DNA from: Neodontobutis hainanensis | Taxonomy: Eukaryota; Chordata; Actinopteri; Gobiiformes; Odontobutidae | Direction of reading: 5' to 3' | DNA: 64,000 nucleotides | Assembly (NCBI GenBank): GCA_024349245.1 | Contig: JALDNG010000088.1 | Span: forward strand, 1,204,001 to 1,268,000 | Shown: piece by piece, positions 35,317 to 50,172 of the stretch | How positions within the stretch are numbered: the stretch's first letter is position 1 | Layout: each line of letters begins with the position of its first letter | Translations under genes and position numbers: made by a program | The notes under the pieces: model-generated | What the model saw: only the letters and a program-made list of their open reading frames with translations | Databases searched by the model: none | What the model was told of the DNA's origin: nothing

Positions 35317-37820
35317 GTCCTCACATCCCATTACAGTGTCCTCACATCCTACTACACTGTCCTCTCATCCTACAGTGTCCTCACATCCTACACTGTCCTC
35401 TCATCCCACTACAGTCTCCTCTCATCCTACTACAGTGTCCTCACATCCTACAGTGTCCTCTCATCCCACTACAGTCTCCTCACATCCTACTACACTGTCC
35501 TCTCATCCTACAGTGTCCTCTCATCCCACTACAGTCTCCTCACATCCTACTACACTGTCCTCTCATCCTACAGTGTCCTCTCATCCCACTACAGTCTCCT
35601 CACATCCTACTACACTGTCCTCTCATCCTACAGTGTCCTCTCATCCTACTACAGTGTCCTCACATCCTACTACACTGTCCTCTCATCCTACAGTGTCCTA
35701 TCATCCTACTACACTGTCCTCTCATCTTACAGTGTCCTCACATCCTACTACACTGTCCTCTCATCTTACAGTGTCCTCACATCCTACACTGTCCTCTCAT
35801 CCCACTACAGTCTCCTCTCATCCTACTACACTGTCCTCTCATCCTACAGTGTCCTCACATCCTACTACACTGTCCTCTCATCCTACAGTGTCCTCACATC
35901 CTACACTGTCCTCTCATCCCACTACAGTCTCCTCTCATCCTACTACAGTGTCCTCACATCCTACAGTGTCCTCTCATCCCACTACAGTCTCCTCACATCC
36001 TACTACACTGTCCTCTCATCCTACAGTGTCCTCTCATCCCACTACAGTCTCCTCTCATCCTACTACACTGTCCTCTCATCCTACAGTGTCCTATCATCCT
36101 ACTACACTGTCCTCTCATCTTACAGTGTCCTCACATCCTACTACACTGTCCTCTCATCTTACAGTGTCCTCACATCCTACACTGTCCTCTCATCCCACTA
36201 CAGTCTCCTCTCATCCTACTACACTGTCCTCTCATCCTACAGTGTCCTCACATCCTACTACACTGTCCTCTCACCCTACAGTGTCCTCACATCCTACACT
36301 GTCCTCTCATCCCACTACAGTCTCCTCTCATCCTACTACACTGTCCTCTCATCCTACAGTGTCCTCTCATCCCACTACAGTCTCCTCTCATCCTACTACA
36401 GTGTCCTCACATCCTACAGTGTCCTCTCATCCCACTACAGTCTCCTCACATCCTACTACACTGTCCTCTCATCCTACAGTGTCCTCTCATCCCACTACAG
36501 TCTCCTCACATCCTACTACACTGTCCTCTCATCCTACAGTGTCCTCTCATCCCACTACAGTCTCCTCTCATCCTACTACACTGTCCTCTCATCCTACAGT
36601 GTCCTATCATCCTACTACACTGTCCTCTCATCTTACAGTGTCCTCACATCCTACTACACTGTCCTCTCATCTTACAGTGTCCTCACATCCTACACTGTCC
36701 TCTCATCCCACTACAGTCTCCTCTCATCCTACTACACTGTCCTCTCATCCTACAGTGTCCTCACATCCTACTACACTGTCCTCTCATCCTACAGTGTCCT
36801 CACATCCTACACTGTCCTCTCATCCCACTACAGTCTCCTCTCATCCTACTACAGTGTCCTCACATCCTACAGTGTCCTCTCATCCCACTACAGTCTCCTC
36901 ACATCCTACTACACTGTCCTCTCATCCTACAGTGTCCTCTCATCCCACTACAGTCTCCTCTCATCCTACTACACTGTCCTCTCATCCTACAGTGTCCTAT
37001 CATCCTACTACACTGTCCTCTCATCTTACAGTGTCCTCACATCCTACTACACTGTCCTCTCATCTTACAGTGTCCTCACATCCTACACTGTCCTCTCATC
37101 CCACTACAGTCTCCTCTCATCCTACTACACTGTCCTCTCATCCTACAGTGTCCTCACATCCTACTACACTGTCCTCTCACCCTACAGTGTCCTCACATCC
37201 TACACTGTCCTCTCATCCCACTACAGTCTCCTCTCATCCTACTACACTGTCCTCTCATCCTACAGTGTCCTCTCATCCCACTACAGTCTCCTCTCATCCT
37301 ACTACAATGTCCTCACATCCTACACTGTCCTCTCATCCCACTACAGTCTCCTCACATCCTACTACACTGTCCTCTCATCCTACAGTGTCCTCTCATCCTA
37401 CTACACTGTCCTCTCATCTTACAGTGTCCTCACATCCTACTACACTGTCCTCTCATCTTACAGTGTCCTCACATCCTACTACACTGTCCTCTCATCTTAC
37501 AGTGTCCTCACATCCTACTACACTGTCCTCTCATCTTACAGTGTCCTCTGTTCCTACTACACTGTCCTCTCATCCTACAGTGTCCTCTCATCCCATTACA
37601 GTGTCCTCTCATCCCACTACACTGTCCTCTCATCCTACAGTGTCCTCACATCCTACACTGTCCTCTCATCCCACTACAGTCTCCTCACATCCTACTACAC
37701 TGTCCTCTCATCCTACAGTGTCCTCTCATCCTACTACACTGTCCTCTCATCCTACAGTGTCCTCTCATCCCACTACAGTCTCCTCACATCCTACACTGTC
37801 CTCTCATCCTACTACAGTCC
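35317..37820. repeat. 2.5-kb minisatellite with 18/21-bp monomers and a 906-bp higher-order period
   Basis: The array is made of variants of CTCTCATCCTACAGTGTC (18 bp) and forms with one extra TAC or with CCCACTACAGTCTC (21 bp), well over 100 monomers in all. Rare variants recur at fixed distance: CTATCATCC at 35698, 36091, 36604 and 36997 (steps 393, 513, 393) and TCACCC at 36271 and 37177, so a block of 906 bp was duplicated. Because all monomers are multiples of 3 with no stop in two frames, open frames of 905 and 835 codons appear, but they are by-products of the repeat. Almost every G sits in a GTC or CAGTGTC context, giving a strong C/T-versus-A/G strand bias. Confidence 0.97.
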
Positions 37821-38356
37821 TGGTCTTGGTGAACAGAAGGTGAGCTCGTGCTGAACACGGCAGCCAGGCTTGTCTCTCTGTGTCGCGCACACTCACTTAC
37901 AGCTGGTCGTAAAAACAGACGCGATGCCTTTATTTAATCATTGTATAGCCCAAAGATAAACTCGCGTGTCTGCACGTGTGAGCGTGTTAACCTAGTCTTG
38001 AACCCGTGACAGATATTATATTATAACACGCACCAGAGCGCTCAGGGCGAAGTATGTTATGAGGAAAAAGAGAGTCATCTGTGGAGCAGACATAAAAACA
38101 CTGTGGACCATAGGGCCACACTTTGAATGACAGCACCCAGCTTGGCGGGAGACAGATTAAAGTGTATGGCGCGGCCTAAGCCGGGCTAATGACTGTGTAA
38201 ACGGTTTGGGACGCCTTCATTGTCTCGGGAAAAGCAGTCTCTTTTCTCAGTGAAATCGGACTGCTATGGAGGTAAGGATTAAAGATAGGCCTTGAACAAA
38301 TGGTGGAGCGCGCCAGCACAGGTCGTGGGCGTGGCCAGGGGAGACACAATTAACGA
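37821..38356 (+). promoter_or_regulatory. cyp26a1 upstream promoter region
   Basis: Non-repetitive sequence of higher GC content between the minisatellite and the proximal promoter. It contains forkhead-like sites (AGATAAAC near 37954, TGTAAACG near 38196) and a GT/GC-box-like GGGCGTGGCC (about 38328-38337) just before the retinoic acid response element. These motif calls are by eye and individually weak. No coding sequence is seen. Confidence 0.45.
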
Positions 38357-38373
38357 TGAACTTTGTTTGAACT
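38357..38373 (-). promoter_or_regulatory. proximal DR5 retinoic acid response element of cyp26a1
   Basis: TGAACT, 5-bp spacer TTGTT, TGAACT; on the other strand AGTTCA-n5-AGTTCA. It ends 30 bp before the TATA box. A DR5 built from AGTTCA half-sites close to the start site is the conserved element through which retinoic acid induces its own degrading enzyme in vertebrate CYP26A1 genes, so both sequence and position fit. Confidence 0.9.
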
Positions 38374-38403
38374 AATTTATGTGAGGGAGGAGAGCTGGGA
38401 TCC

Positions 38404-38409
38404 TATAAA
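38404..38409 (+). promoter_or_regulatory. TATA box of cyp26a1
   Basis: TATAAA within CCTATAAAAGGCGCGG, 62 bp before the ATG. The predicted transcription start is about 38433-38437, giving a 5' UTR of only about 30 nt. The proximal DR5 lies directly upstream. Confidence 0.85.
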
Positions 38410-38465
38410 AGGCGCGGCAGCAGTGGGGTTGTCAGTCGCTCTCAGAGCTCTTCTCTGTTCACACA

Positions 38466-41420
<2,955 letters not shown>

Positions 41421-41643
41421 ACTGCAGACTGGAGGCTCATCTGACTCCACTGCAGTTTAACGTATGTTTGTATAGTCTGTACTTCATACAAATTTGTGTA
41501 TATAGACTTAACAAGAGGCACTACAGACATGGGACACTTAGTATCTATGAAATCTATAGATTCATGTAAATATGTATGAGTATATTTGTATTTTACACTT
41601 ATTTAAGTGACTGGTTTTATTGTATGGGCTTTTATTTAATAAA
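41421..41643 (+). other. cyp26a1 3' UTR with poly(A) signal
   Basis: From the TGA stop to an AATAAA at 41638-41643, followed within 15-25 nt by TG-rich sequence (TTTTGTGAAAAAGAGG), as expected downstream of a cleavage site. The predicted 3' UTR is about 240 nt. Confidence 0.7.
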
Positions 41644-42499
41644 TGCATTTTGTGAAAAAGAGGTTTTAATACTTGGTCTTCAGTGGCATTCATGTTAATT
41701 TTAAAAATATTTCATTACATGCATCAGATGACCACCCACCGGATAGCCTTTTAACAAACTTTAGGAACAATCCACACTGGGCTGGCTGTAAAAAAAAATG
41801 TAGCTTCTACAGCTAATCATTGGTAGTAAACAAACAGTAGAATGCTAAAATGGAATTATATAACTAGATGACTTGAGTTTTTGTAGCTGTAATCGCATCT
41901 TGTCATAACCAAATCTGAAATATATGAGTAGTTCAGTTATTACTTACAGCGTTCCATCAGTGCGTACTGCGCTTGGTAAAAGCGTCTTCTACTCTGGCCC
42001 CTAAACTAGATTACACTTCAACAGGATCTGACGCTGTCCAGTATGGTCACACTTTGTGGATTTAAAACTTTTATTGAAAGAACTGGGGAACACATAAGCA
42101 TTTTTGTTTTTAGTTAAATGTTTTCTTATTCTCACGTTTATATTATTGATGTATACATATCAAGAATTTAGTTTTATACTTTAGCTTAATATCGTGTATA
42201 TTTTTCTTCTGTTTTGTATTGATTGTAATGTTTTCTTGTGTAAAACTGGTCATTCTTGAAAAGAGACCTTGTGTCTCAATGAAACAAACTTGTATAAATA
42301 AAGGAATTATAAAGTTACCTTTAAACAAGTACATCCACAGAACCCATCACCTGACCAAATACAAGCCAAAGCTAAGGCTGTGAGGGTCATATGCATGGCA
42401 GCCTCAGTGTAAGGTTGACAGGCGGCTTTGTGCAGCTTCTGCAGTGATGCAGTCGATGTAAAGGTCTGTCGTGGTGAAGAAGGTCATGATTTTATTGAT
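41644..42499. other. cyp26a1 downstream spacer
   Basis: AT-rich, no coding signal seen. Short phrases such as TTTTCTTGTGTAAAACTGGT suggest old repeat tails. No further exon of cyp26a1. Confidence 0.4.
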
Positions 42500-42945
42500 G
42501 AGTTACTGAAATGCTTTTAGTTATCTGCACAGAATTTGAACAAATAGTCATATCAGGTGATTTTAATGTGCATGTGGATAATGTTTGTGACAGAAATGCC
42601 AAAGAACTTTCTACTGTTCTTGATACTTTTGTCTTTGTCAGCATGTTAATGAGCCAAACCCAGGTCCAGAGGTCACACTCTGGACCTGGTCATTACAAAG
42701 GGTATTCATATTTCAGATGTCACTGTGATTGATGTTGCTCTGTCTGATCATTCTTGTGTCTTCTTCCATCTGTCCATAATTCCAAAACCTGCTGCTGGAC
42801 CTACAGTTGTTCAGAAAAGACACAATAATGATAACACCAGGACACAGTTTAAGAAGGCAGTCAGGTTTGAAAATGCCTCATCATGTCAAGTTGAAGCCTC
42901 AACTTTATGTTCAAGGGAATGTTAAAAACCTTCCTCTTTAGCTCT
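42500..42945 (+). pseudogene. endonuclease-domain fragment of a non-LTR retrotransposon
   Basis: Contains VISGDFNVHVDNVCDRNAKE and, after frameshifts, GHTLDLVITKG-like and IDVALSDHSCVFFHLSII segments, the apurinic-endonuclease domain of LINEs. It is followed directly by a Tc1-like element. Confidence 0.8.
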
Positions 42946-44002
42946 TTTTATTGCTAAGTGGCAAACAAGTTACCAGTAGGTGCAGTAGATTCTCAGAAAA
43001 CAAACAAGACCCAGCATTCATGATGTGCACGCTCTTAAGGCTGTGCAATTGTGCAATTAGTTGAAAGGAGTGTGTTCAAAAAATAGCAGTGTGGCATTCA
43101 ATCACTGAGGTCATCAATTTTGTGAAAAAACATGTGTGACTCAGGTGGCCCCTATTTAAGGATGAAGCCACCAGCACTTGTTGAACATGCCTTTGAAATC
43201 CTGAGGAAAATAGGCTGTTTAAGACAATATTAAGAAGAACAGTGTACTTTGATCAAAAAGTTAATTGAAGAGGGGGAAACCTATAAAGAGGTGCAAAACA
43301 TGATAGGCTGTTCAGCTAAAATAATCTCCAATACCTAAAAATAGAGAGCAAAACCAGAGAGACGTGGAAGAAAATGGAAGACAACCATCAAAATGTTTGA
43401 TATGTTGTAGTTTGCATTTATCAAAATACTTGAAGAGGTCATGTTGCCTTATGCTGAAGAGGACATGCCCTTGAAATGTTTGTTTCAACAAGACACTGAC
43501 CCCAAACACACGACTAAACAAGCAAAGTCAACAAGCACTTGTTATGTTATGGAGTGGCCAGGACAATCCCTGGACATTAATCCAATTGAGAAGCTTTTTC
43601 TGAAGCAAAACCAAGAAATGTAAATGAATTGTGGAATGTTGTTAAAGAATCATGGAGTGGAGTAACAGCTGGAGGTGCCACAAGTTGGTGCCACACAGAT
43701 GTGAAGCAGTTTTAAAAAAAACTGTGGTCATACAACTAAATATTAGTTTAGAGTTTCACAGGATTGCTAAATCAAACAAAAACGTTTGTCCAAAATAGTT
43801 TTGAGTTTGTACAGTCAACGGCAGACACTGCTATTTTTTTTTAAACACACTCCTTTCAACTAATTGCCCAATTGCACAGAATTAAGAGTGTGCATATCAT
43901 GAATACAGCACCTACTGGTTGTTGTTATCGCAAAAAAATATACTAAAAACCTGGATTATTCTGGTTAATCACATTGTACTGCTATTATTTTGAACAATAC
44001 TG
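42946..44002 (+). pseudogene. degraded Tc1-like transposon, left end missing
   Basis: The right inverted end finishes TTATTTTGAACAATACTG at 44002. The left end begins about 70 bp inside the normal terminus (TTTTTATTGCTAAGTGGCAA). Transposase remnants: NPIEKLF around 43580 preceded by DPKHTTKQAK, and upstream QNMIGCSAKIISNT. The middle of the gene (between about 43390 and 43410) is deleted. Same family as 61207-61925. Confidence 0.85.
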
Positions 44003-45770
44003 TGCATTCAGTAAAGACAACTTAAAAGTGTTTTTTATCTGCACTCTTCTTTTAAAATGTTTATAATTCTTATGTTTCTTAATCTAAATCTTGTAAATTG
44101 TCTTTTATTCCTGTAAAGCAATTTGAGTTACCAGTGTATGAATTTCAATATATAAATAAAATTGCCTTACCTTGCCATACCCTAAATTGTTTCAAAGATG
44201 CAAATACACCACAGAACAAAGATCTACTCCTGTTCTCTGCTCTTCAACATTTTTATTGACATTAAAATGAATTGAAATGTGCAGTTTTACTCAGACATAT
44301 AGCTTAATTAGGCTATAGATTATGAATATTAATTTAGCTCCTTTACAGCGGCAGGAGAAACTTAGATAAACTCTCGAGAAGATATTCTGCAGAGACCTGG
44401 GACCTGTACTATGTAGCCAGGTTAGCAAAGTAAGTCTATGGTTAACCTTGGGTTTTCAGCGTCACATAGCTGATTCACATTCTACAGAGGTAGATCTCTG
44501 AGGAAACTTACCCTGAGCATCTAACCTGCTCCGGGCAGGTTAAGTTACAGGTAGAGAGAAAATGCACCACTGGCTAATCAGCAACGAGAAATTAGCTGCC
44601 GGTGTCTAGGAGGAGGGAAAAGATCCCTGGCAGGAAAGAGAAAAAAGAGAAGTGTCTGCAAAAGGTTGCCTGGAGCACAAATGTACAGGGAATTAGAAAC
44701 ATTACGAGTTGTTATCCCGCTTAGTGATACCATCTAGCCAAACCGGGATTATTAAGTTTTGTGAAACTGAATAGGAGAGACATTAGGTTTCTCAGACATA
44801 GCAGGTTATGGTACTACCTTGGTAGAACAGGGCACAGGTTTAGGTTGTGAGCCACCGACTCAGAGTTCAGGGACACTCTCAATGAACTGAAAACTCAGAC
44901 TTTCCTTCCTTTTAGATTTTACATATGTGTCACTTTGTCCAGACTCCACCTGTCTCTTTCAAATAAGAAACAAGTCTATTTCAAATAACACACACCTTCC
45001 AACTCACTCTTTTGTGAAACAAGAGCGAGTTGGAGACCTGTTCTATAAGGCTCAGAGGAGAAGGCCAGCTATGGGACAGGTGAACATTACATCACTGAAT
45101 TCTTTCCAAAATGTTACAAATACACTCACACATTACATTCTTCCACATCCAAAAGACAGGGTGGGGAAGAGCCAAATGTGGAATGCATGAGAGCAGAGGC
45201 TGATGACTGTGGCAGATGAGCAGACAGGGTAAAACAGAGTTCACAGGAATCATTTCAATTTCAGCTGAACCGAAGATGAGCTGCTGTGGAAATAGGCCAT
45301 ATTCAGGGAAACATAGTTAGGGACAGATTACTTAGTTTATAACTCATAGAGGTGGGCTGTGCACTGTGAGTAAAAGAACTGAACCTCTAACCTAGGTTTG
45401 ACATGGCACGGACCTGGTCTAGTGGTAAGGTTCAGTGTGACATTGTAGAATCAGTCTATGGCAGATAAAGTCTGAATCGCTTCATTTGCTTTTTTATTTA
45501 TTTAAGGAGACCTAACCATTTAAATGTCCCTTGAAAGTAACACTTTATTTGACACTGCACTTGATGCAGTGTATATACATCATTAAGTACAATGTAACAC
45601 TGTACTCTACAAACTGTAATAACATGTAATTTCATAGTAAATACATACCCTAACCCTAACTCTACCTACAACATGTAAGATCACATAATTCCCTTATGTT
45701 ATTAGTTTATTACACAAGGAGGTAGAATGTATAAAGTGTAGTGTAAAATTATATAGTGTCACCTAAAGTT
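44003..45770. other. unassigned non-coding region
   Basis: The first 150 bp look like the AT-rich tail of a LINE (AAGCAATTTGAGTTACCAGT...ATAAATAAAATTGCC). 44340-45770 has a few frames under 90 codons with no recognisable product. Confidence 0.4.
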
Positions 45771-46165
45771 GAATTCATTCATTTTCTACCGCTTAGTCCC
45801 GTTAGGGGTGACTGGAGCCTATCCCAGCAGCTTTGGGCCTGAGGCGGGGTACACCCTGGACAGTGGCCAGTTAGTCACAGGGCTGACATATAGAGACAGA
45901 CAGTGACAGACAACCATTCACTCTCACATTCATTCACTAGGGACACTTTAGAGTTGCCAATTAACCTGTACATGCATGTCTTTGGATGGTGGGAGGAAGC
46001 TGGAGTACCTGGAGAGAACCTACGGTAACACGTGGAGGACATGCAGACTCCTCACAAAAAGACTGGAGACGGCCGAGCATATTTGAGTCGGCCGGGTTTT
46101 GAACTCACGACTTTCTTGCTGTGAGGCAGGAGTGCTAACCACTCTGCCACATGCACCCTTTGCAA
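45771..46165 (-). mobile_element. tRNA-like-headed dispersed repeat, nearly complete, minus strand
   Basis: The best-preserved member of the family. Read in reverse: GTGGCAGAGTGGTTAGCACT head (tRNA-like A-box), CAAGAAAGTCGTGAGTTCAA (B-box region), TGAGGAGTCTGCATGTCCTC, GGTACTCCAGCTTCCTCCCA, and an ending in CTAACGGGACTAAGCGGTAG then AAAATGAATG. Confidence 0.9.
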
Positions 46166-49100
46166 AAGAATTGATTAACTTTTGTCAGAGTAGTCAGGAT
46201 AGCTTTGGAGTTCTTAAAAGGAAACCACTGTTCAAAGTTTGTGAAGCCTGTAGATGGACTGACTGATTCCCTGTCCATTGGGGTTAGCGCTGGCCAATGG
46301 CACGTGTTGTGGCCCTCTGTAGTTCTTTGTGGAGCTGTTCTAAATTACACAAGGCTCCTCCAGTTCATGTCGGTTGCAGAGCTTTGTGCTTTTGTCCCTA
46401 GCTATTGTTTATTACTGATCTGTTAAGTTCAGTTCTGTTTTTTAATTATTGGATCTACAAATGCTGAAGCACTGTAAGTCATTGGGGAACAGTTTGAGTT
46501 TAATGCCAAATTGTAATAGTAAATTGCAGCTGACACCTTTATGTCTGGTTATCCTATCCACACTGCTCCTGTTCTGGAATGATGTGAATGAACTTTTCTG
46601 AACTTTGCCTCCTCTCCTTAGTCTCCTTCCATCCATTGTTCTCCGTCAGCGAGTTTAGACAAACACTGCATGGCCAAGGCCAATTCTGTCAGTGATTGTA
46701 GCAGCTGTAGTGAATTTACAGCATAGTGTTGAAAGAGGTTTGAAACTAGCTCACTTTCAATTAGTGTGAGTCCTGAACATGGCGCAGAGTAAATCATTGT
46801 TATAGCTCTGAAAAACAGCTATACGAGGCTACACTTTTTACACCAAAACCTATTTGTTGCCATGAGCAATATATGAGCAGGTTGAGACTGTTCTCACTGA
46901 TGCTGCTGGTCAATAATCACCACTACCTCAAATAGCATTATTCATTTGAGATATTTTTATTGTCATTCATAGTAGACATAAAAAATACTGTACACAAAAT
47001 ATATCACGTCTTTACCTTGAAAACTTGTCCTGGATGAAAAAATGTCCTGAATGACTGAGAACCTTCACAGACATCACTGAGTATGTATAGTGCTAATGCT
47101 ACAATAATGTTTAGTGTCCAAATACCTCTAAAAATCTACTTAAAAATAAATACTAAGAAATATCTCTATTAAAATTTAAATTCAAAATACATTTTGGCAG
47201 CAAAAAGGCCTTAAATAGATTTGTGTGGTACTTCTGCTGGCATTAGACAAAATGAAAGTTCCAAAAACTAATGAGTGTACTGTATAGGATTTTTATTTTT
47301 ATTTTGATGGTCTTTGATGCTCTTTCAGTAATACATGTGATGTTTTGTTAGTAACATTTTTGGAAGAGCAGTGCACAATTGATAATGACAACGATTGAGA
47401 AACAAATGAGTGTTAGGCAAAAAATATTGTTTTATCTACCTCTCTACCTACCTACCTAATTTGTTCTTTTACCAGAGCGGACAGTCTAAAGCTAATGTTG
47501 CATGTTGAAAGTTATCATTGCTACTACTACAACCACTGTTTGTTCCCTAGATCTTTTGGATCTAATCTAAATTAGATTATGAGTAATAAATCCTGTGAAA
47601 GTTATTTTGCTATGTAACAATCCCATGTCTTCCTTCTGGTGGTGGCTGTGATTTAAACATTTAAACACAAAGGCAGATTACATACGTCTGCAGTGTGTTT
47701 ATTAACTTTCTAAATAATTTTAGGACTAGATTTTAAAAGACAGTTCCTTATATATTTGCACCTCTGATTGTCCGAACAAGCTGTGAGGTCTGAGGGTTTA
47801 TGAGCTGGGGTGTGGCAGTAGGATGTAAATGACTCCACAGAACGAGCGTTGTTTGTCTCTCATTTCCTTTTTATGGTCTCTCAGAAATTTGATTGCAGCT
47901 AGCTTCATAAAAGCAGGGAGTCCTTGTAAAGACTGGTGACCCTTCTGGTGATGTTGTGCAGGATCAGCTCTTCCCTTTCGAGGCCGAGGGCCACTGTTTA
48001 TACGGTTGGCTGAACTTGCAGTGTTGCATTAGTGGGCTCATTGTAAACCTGTGGACTAGCAGCTGCTCCTTATTCACATCATGTGTTACAGGCATCTAAC
48101 AGACTTTTTGTGAAAAGCATTAGTCAGTCATTTTTTTTATTAATTACATTCACACACACATTTGTCTAATGTCAATAACATTTGTCTCTATTGCTGTTCT
48201 CCTCACTTCTCCACAGACAACAGCAGCACAACACAATATTAAAATAGCCTTTAAAATACAAATTTTACAGATACAACTGTACCTGGGCTCACAGGAATGT
48301 GTAAGTGATGCCACATGTCGCAGACAGGAAAGATGTCTGTCCTAGTTTTCTCCGTTGTTGGTATCCACATGTCCATTTGTGCTGTCAGGGTTTACGCTCT
48401 CCTGTGAACAGTGAAATCATCGTTTGCAGTCCACTGAGAGACAATAAATAACACAGACATGCTCCAGATCCCCCACAGCTTTCCACAACAGGCCACTGAA
48501 CAACTCACCCTACACTTATTTGTGAAGCTTTTGCGACAGACCAAGAAACGTGGAATACTCATGGGGCTTTTATGATCAGTTTCAATCTCAATTCTCTAAC
48601 TTAGGGGTAAGGGGTAATGGGTAGGGCTAAGATTATAGGCTACCTCTAAGAAATGGGAAGTACACCTGTAGGGGCACAGATGTATCGTCTTTAAGCTATA
48701 TACAATATAATTTAATTTATCCTAATTTATAATGTATATTTTAATACGCAACATAATATTACTATATGGTCTAATAATACAGCCATCATCATTGTAAATA
48801 CAACATATGAACAGTTTATTGTGAGTATTTTGACTTGAATCTTGCTCTGAACAGTATTGTTTCCTCAGTACCTGTCAAAGACATAAGTCACAATCAGCAC
48901 AAAAACCAAAAGGACTGTTCAAAACGAGGGTTAAAAGCTAAGGGGTAGAATTGGGATTGGTCCTAAGTCTCTTTTAATACAGTTTAATGACTAGACCAGT
49001 GGTTCCCAAACTTTTTCTATCAAGCCTTGCTTTTATGATTATGGGGGACATTGTTAGTTCCACACCCCCTGACCCCACCCACTCCAAATAGGTCAAACCT

Positions 49101-49504
49101 CCTTTGTTTAGAATTTATTATATAAACTCCATAAAATATTAGTTTTTTCAATCTAAAATATATACATATCATTTAAAAGTTTATTTTACTGAAAAATATT
49201 GTAACAAATTTTAATTATACCTTTTTTTTGGTTTTAATTTTTTTTTCAAAGCAGGGCTGCTGGTTAGAAATATACACTTATATACTCTTAGTTTGTTTTG
49301 TTCAATACAAATACACAGTATAGGCTACTACAATAATCTGAGCGCAAAGTTATGCAAATGAGCTCAGAGCTCTGATTGCCTGTTCTTCTGACCGATGACC
49401 TGGTCGAGGTCTCTACTACAACAGTCCACATCTGTGGAAATTATTGCTGCAACTCACTGTTTACAGTATTTATAGGTTTGTAATGTCAATTAAATTGTGA
49501 TCTG
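46166..49504. other. unassigned non-coding region downstream of cyp26a1
   Basis: No gene recognised on either strand. 48990-49030 resembles the TTCCCAAACTTTTT end of a hAT/Charlie-type element. 47300-48480 appears largely free of recognised repeats and could hold conserved non-coding sequence, which cannot be judged from one genome. Confidence 0.35.
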
Positions 49505-50172
49505 TAGTAAGAGCAGGGGTGCATGTGGAGGAAAGTCTAGAGAGGTGGAGAAAAGAGGAATGAAGGTTAGACGGAATACATATGTGTAAATGAGAGGGCT
49601 CCAAGCAGAACAGTGAGGTCACAGGGAGAAAAGGTTACAAAGGTTCAGGATTTTAAGCACTTAGTCAACAGTCCAGAGCAATGGGAGTGTGGAAAAGAGG
49701 TGAAGAAGCATGTGCAGCAGGTTGGAATGGGTGGAGAAAAGTGACAGGTGTGTTGTGTGATAAAAGAATACCAGCAAGAATTAAAGGAAAGTTTCACAGG
49801 ACAGTAGTGAGAGCAGTGATGTTGTATGGTTTGGAGACAGTGGCTCTGAGGAAAAAACAGGAGGAAGAACTAGAGGGAGCAGAGATGAAGATGTTGAGGT
49901 TCTCTTTGGGAGTGATGGATGATATAATCACAAATGAGTCCATCAATGGGACAGCTCATGTCAGATGTTTTTGCGACAAAGTTGTCGAGACCAGGTTGAC
50001 ATGGTTTGGACATTTTCAGAGGAAAGAGAGCAAATATTTTGGTAAAAAGATGCTGAGGTTAGGGCTGCCAGGCAAGAGACCAAGAAGAAGACCAAAGATG
50101 GAGGTAGTTCATGAGCTATATGGGAATCAAATACTGCCCATTAAGCAGCTACAAAAAGAAACCAGTGAGTAG
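49505..50172 (+). pseudogene. RTE-like retrotransposon 3' end (ORF2 C-terminus)
   Basis: The open frame 49681-50172 encodes AAGWNGWRKVTGVLCDKRIP, ARIKGKFHRTVVRAVMLYGL, ETVALRKKQEEELEGAEMKM and WFGHFQRKES, the conserved C-terminus of teleost RTE-type elements. Upstream, 49505-49680 continues the protein in other frames (SRSKTEYMCVNE-like). It is the longest open retrotransposon piece in the window but has no RT core. Confidence 0.85.

Noticed and set aside
35317..37820. CRISPR array
   Set aside because: Repeats are contiguous 18/21-bp variants with no unique spacers, and the genome is a vertebrate.
35137..37854. 905-codon open reading frame (with an 835-codon frame overlapping it)
   Set aside because: It is the translation of the 18/21-bp minisatellite. 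Two frames are open over the same 2.5 kb only because monomer lengths are multiples of three and contain no stop; there is no conserved domain, splice signal or plausible start region.
49681..50172. 163-codon open frame as a host gene
   Set aside because: Sequence blocks match the C-terminus of RTE-type retrotransposons; upstream parts are frameshifted and no RT core is present.
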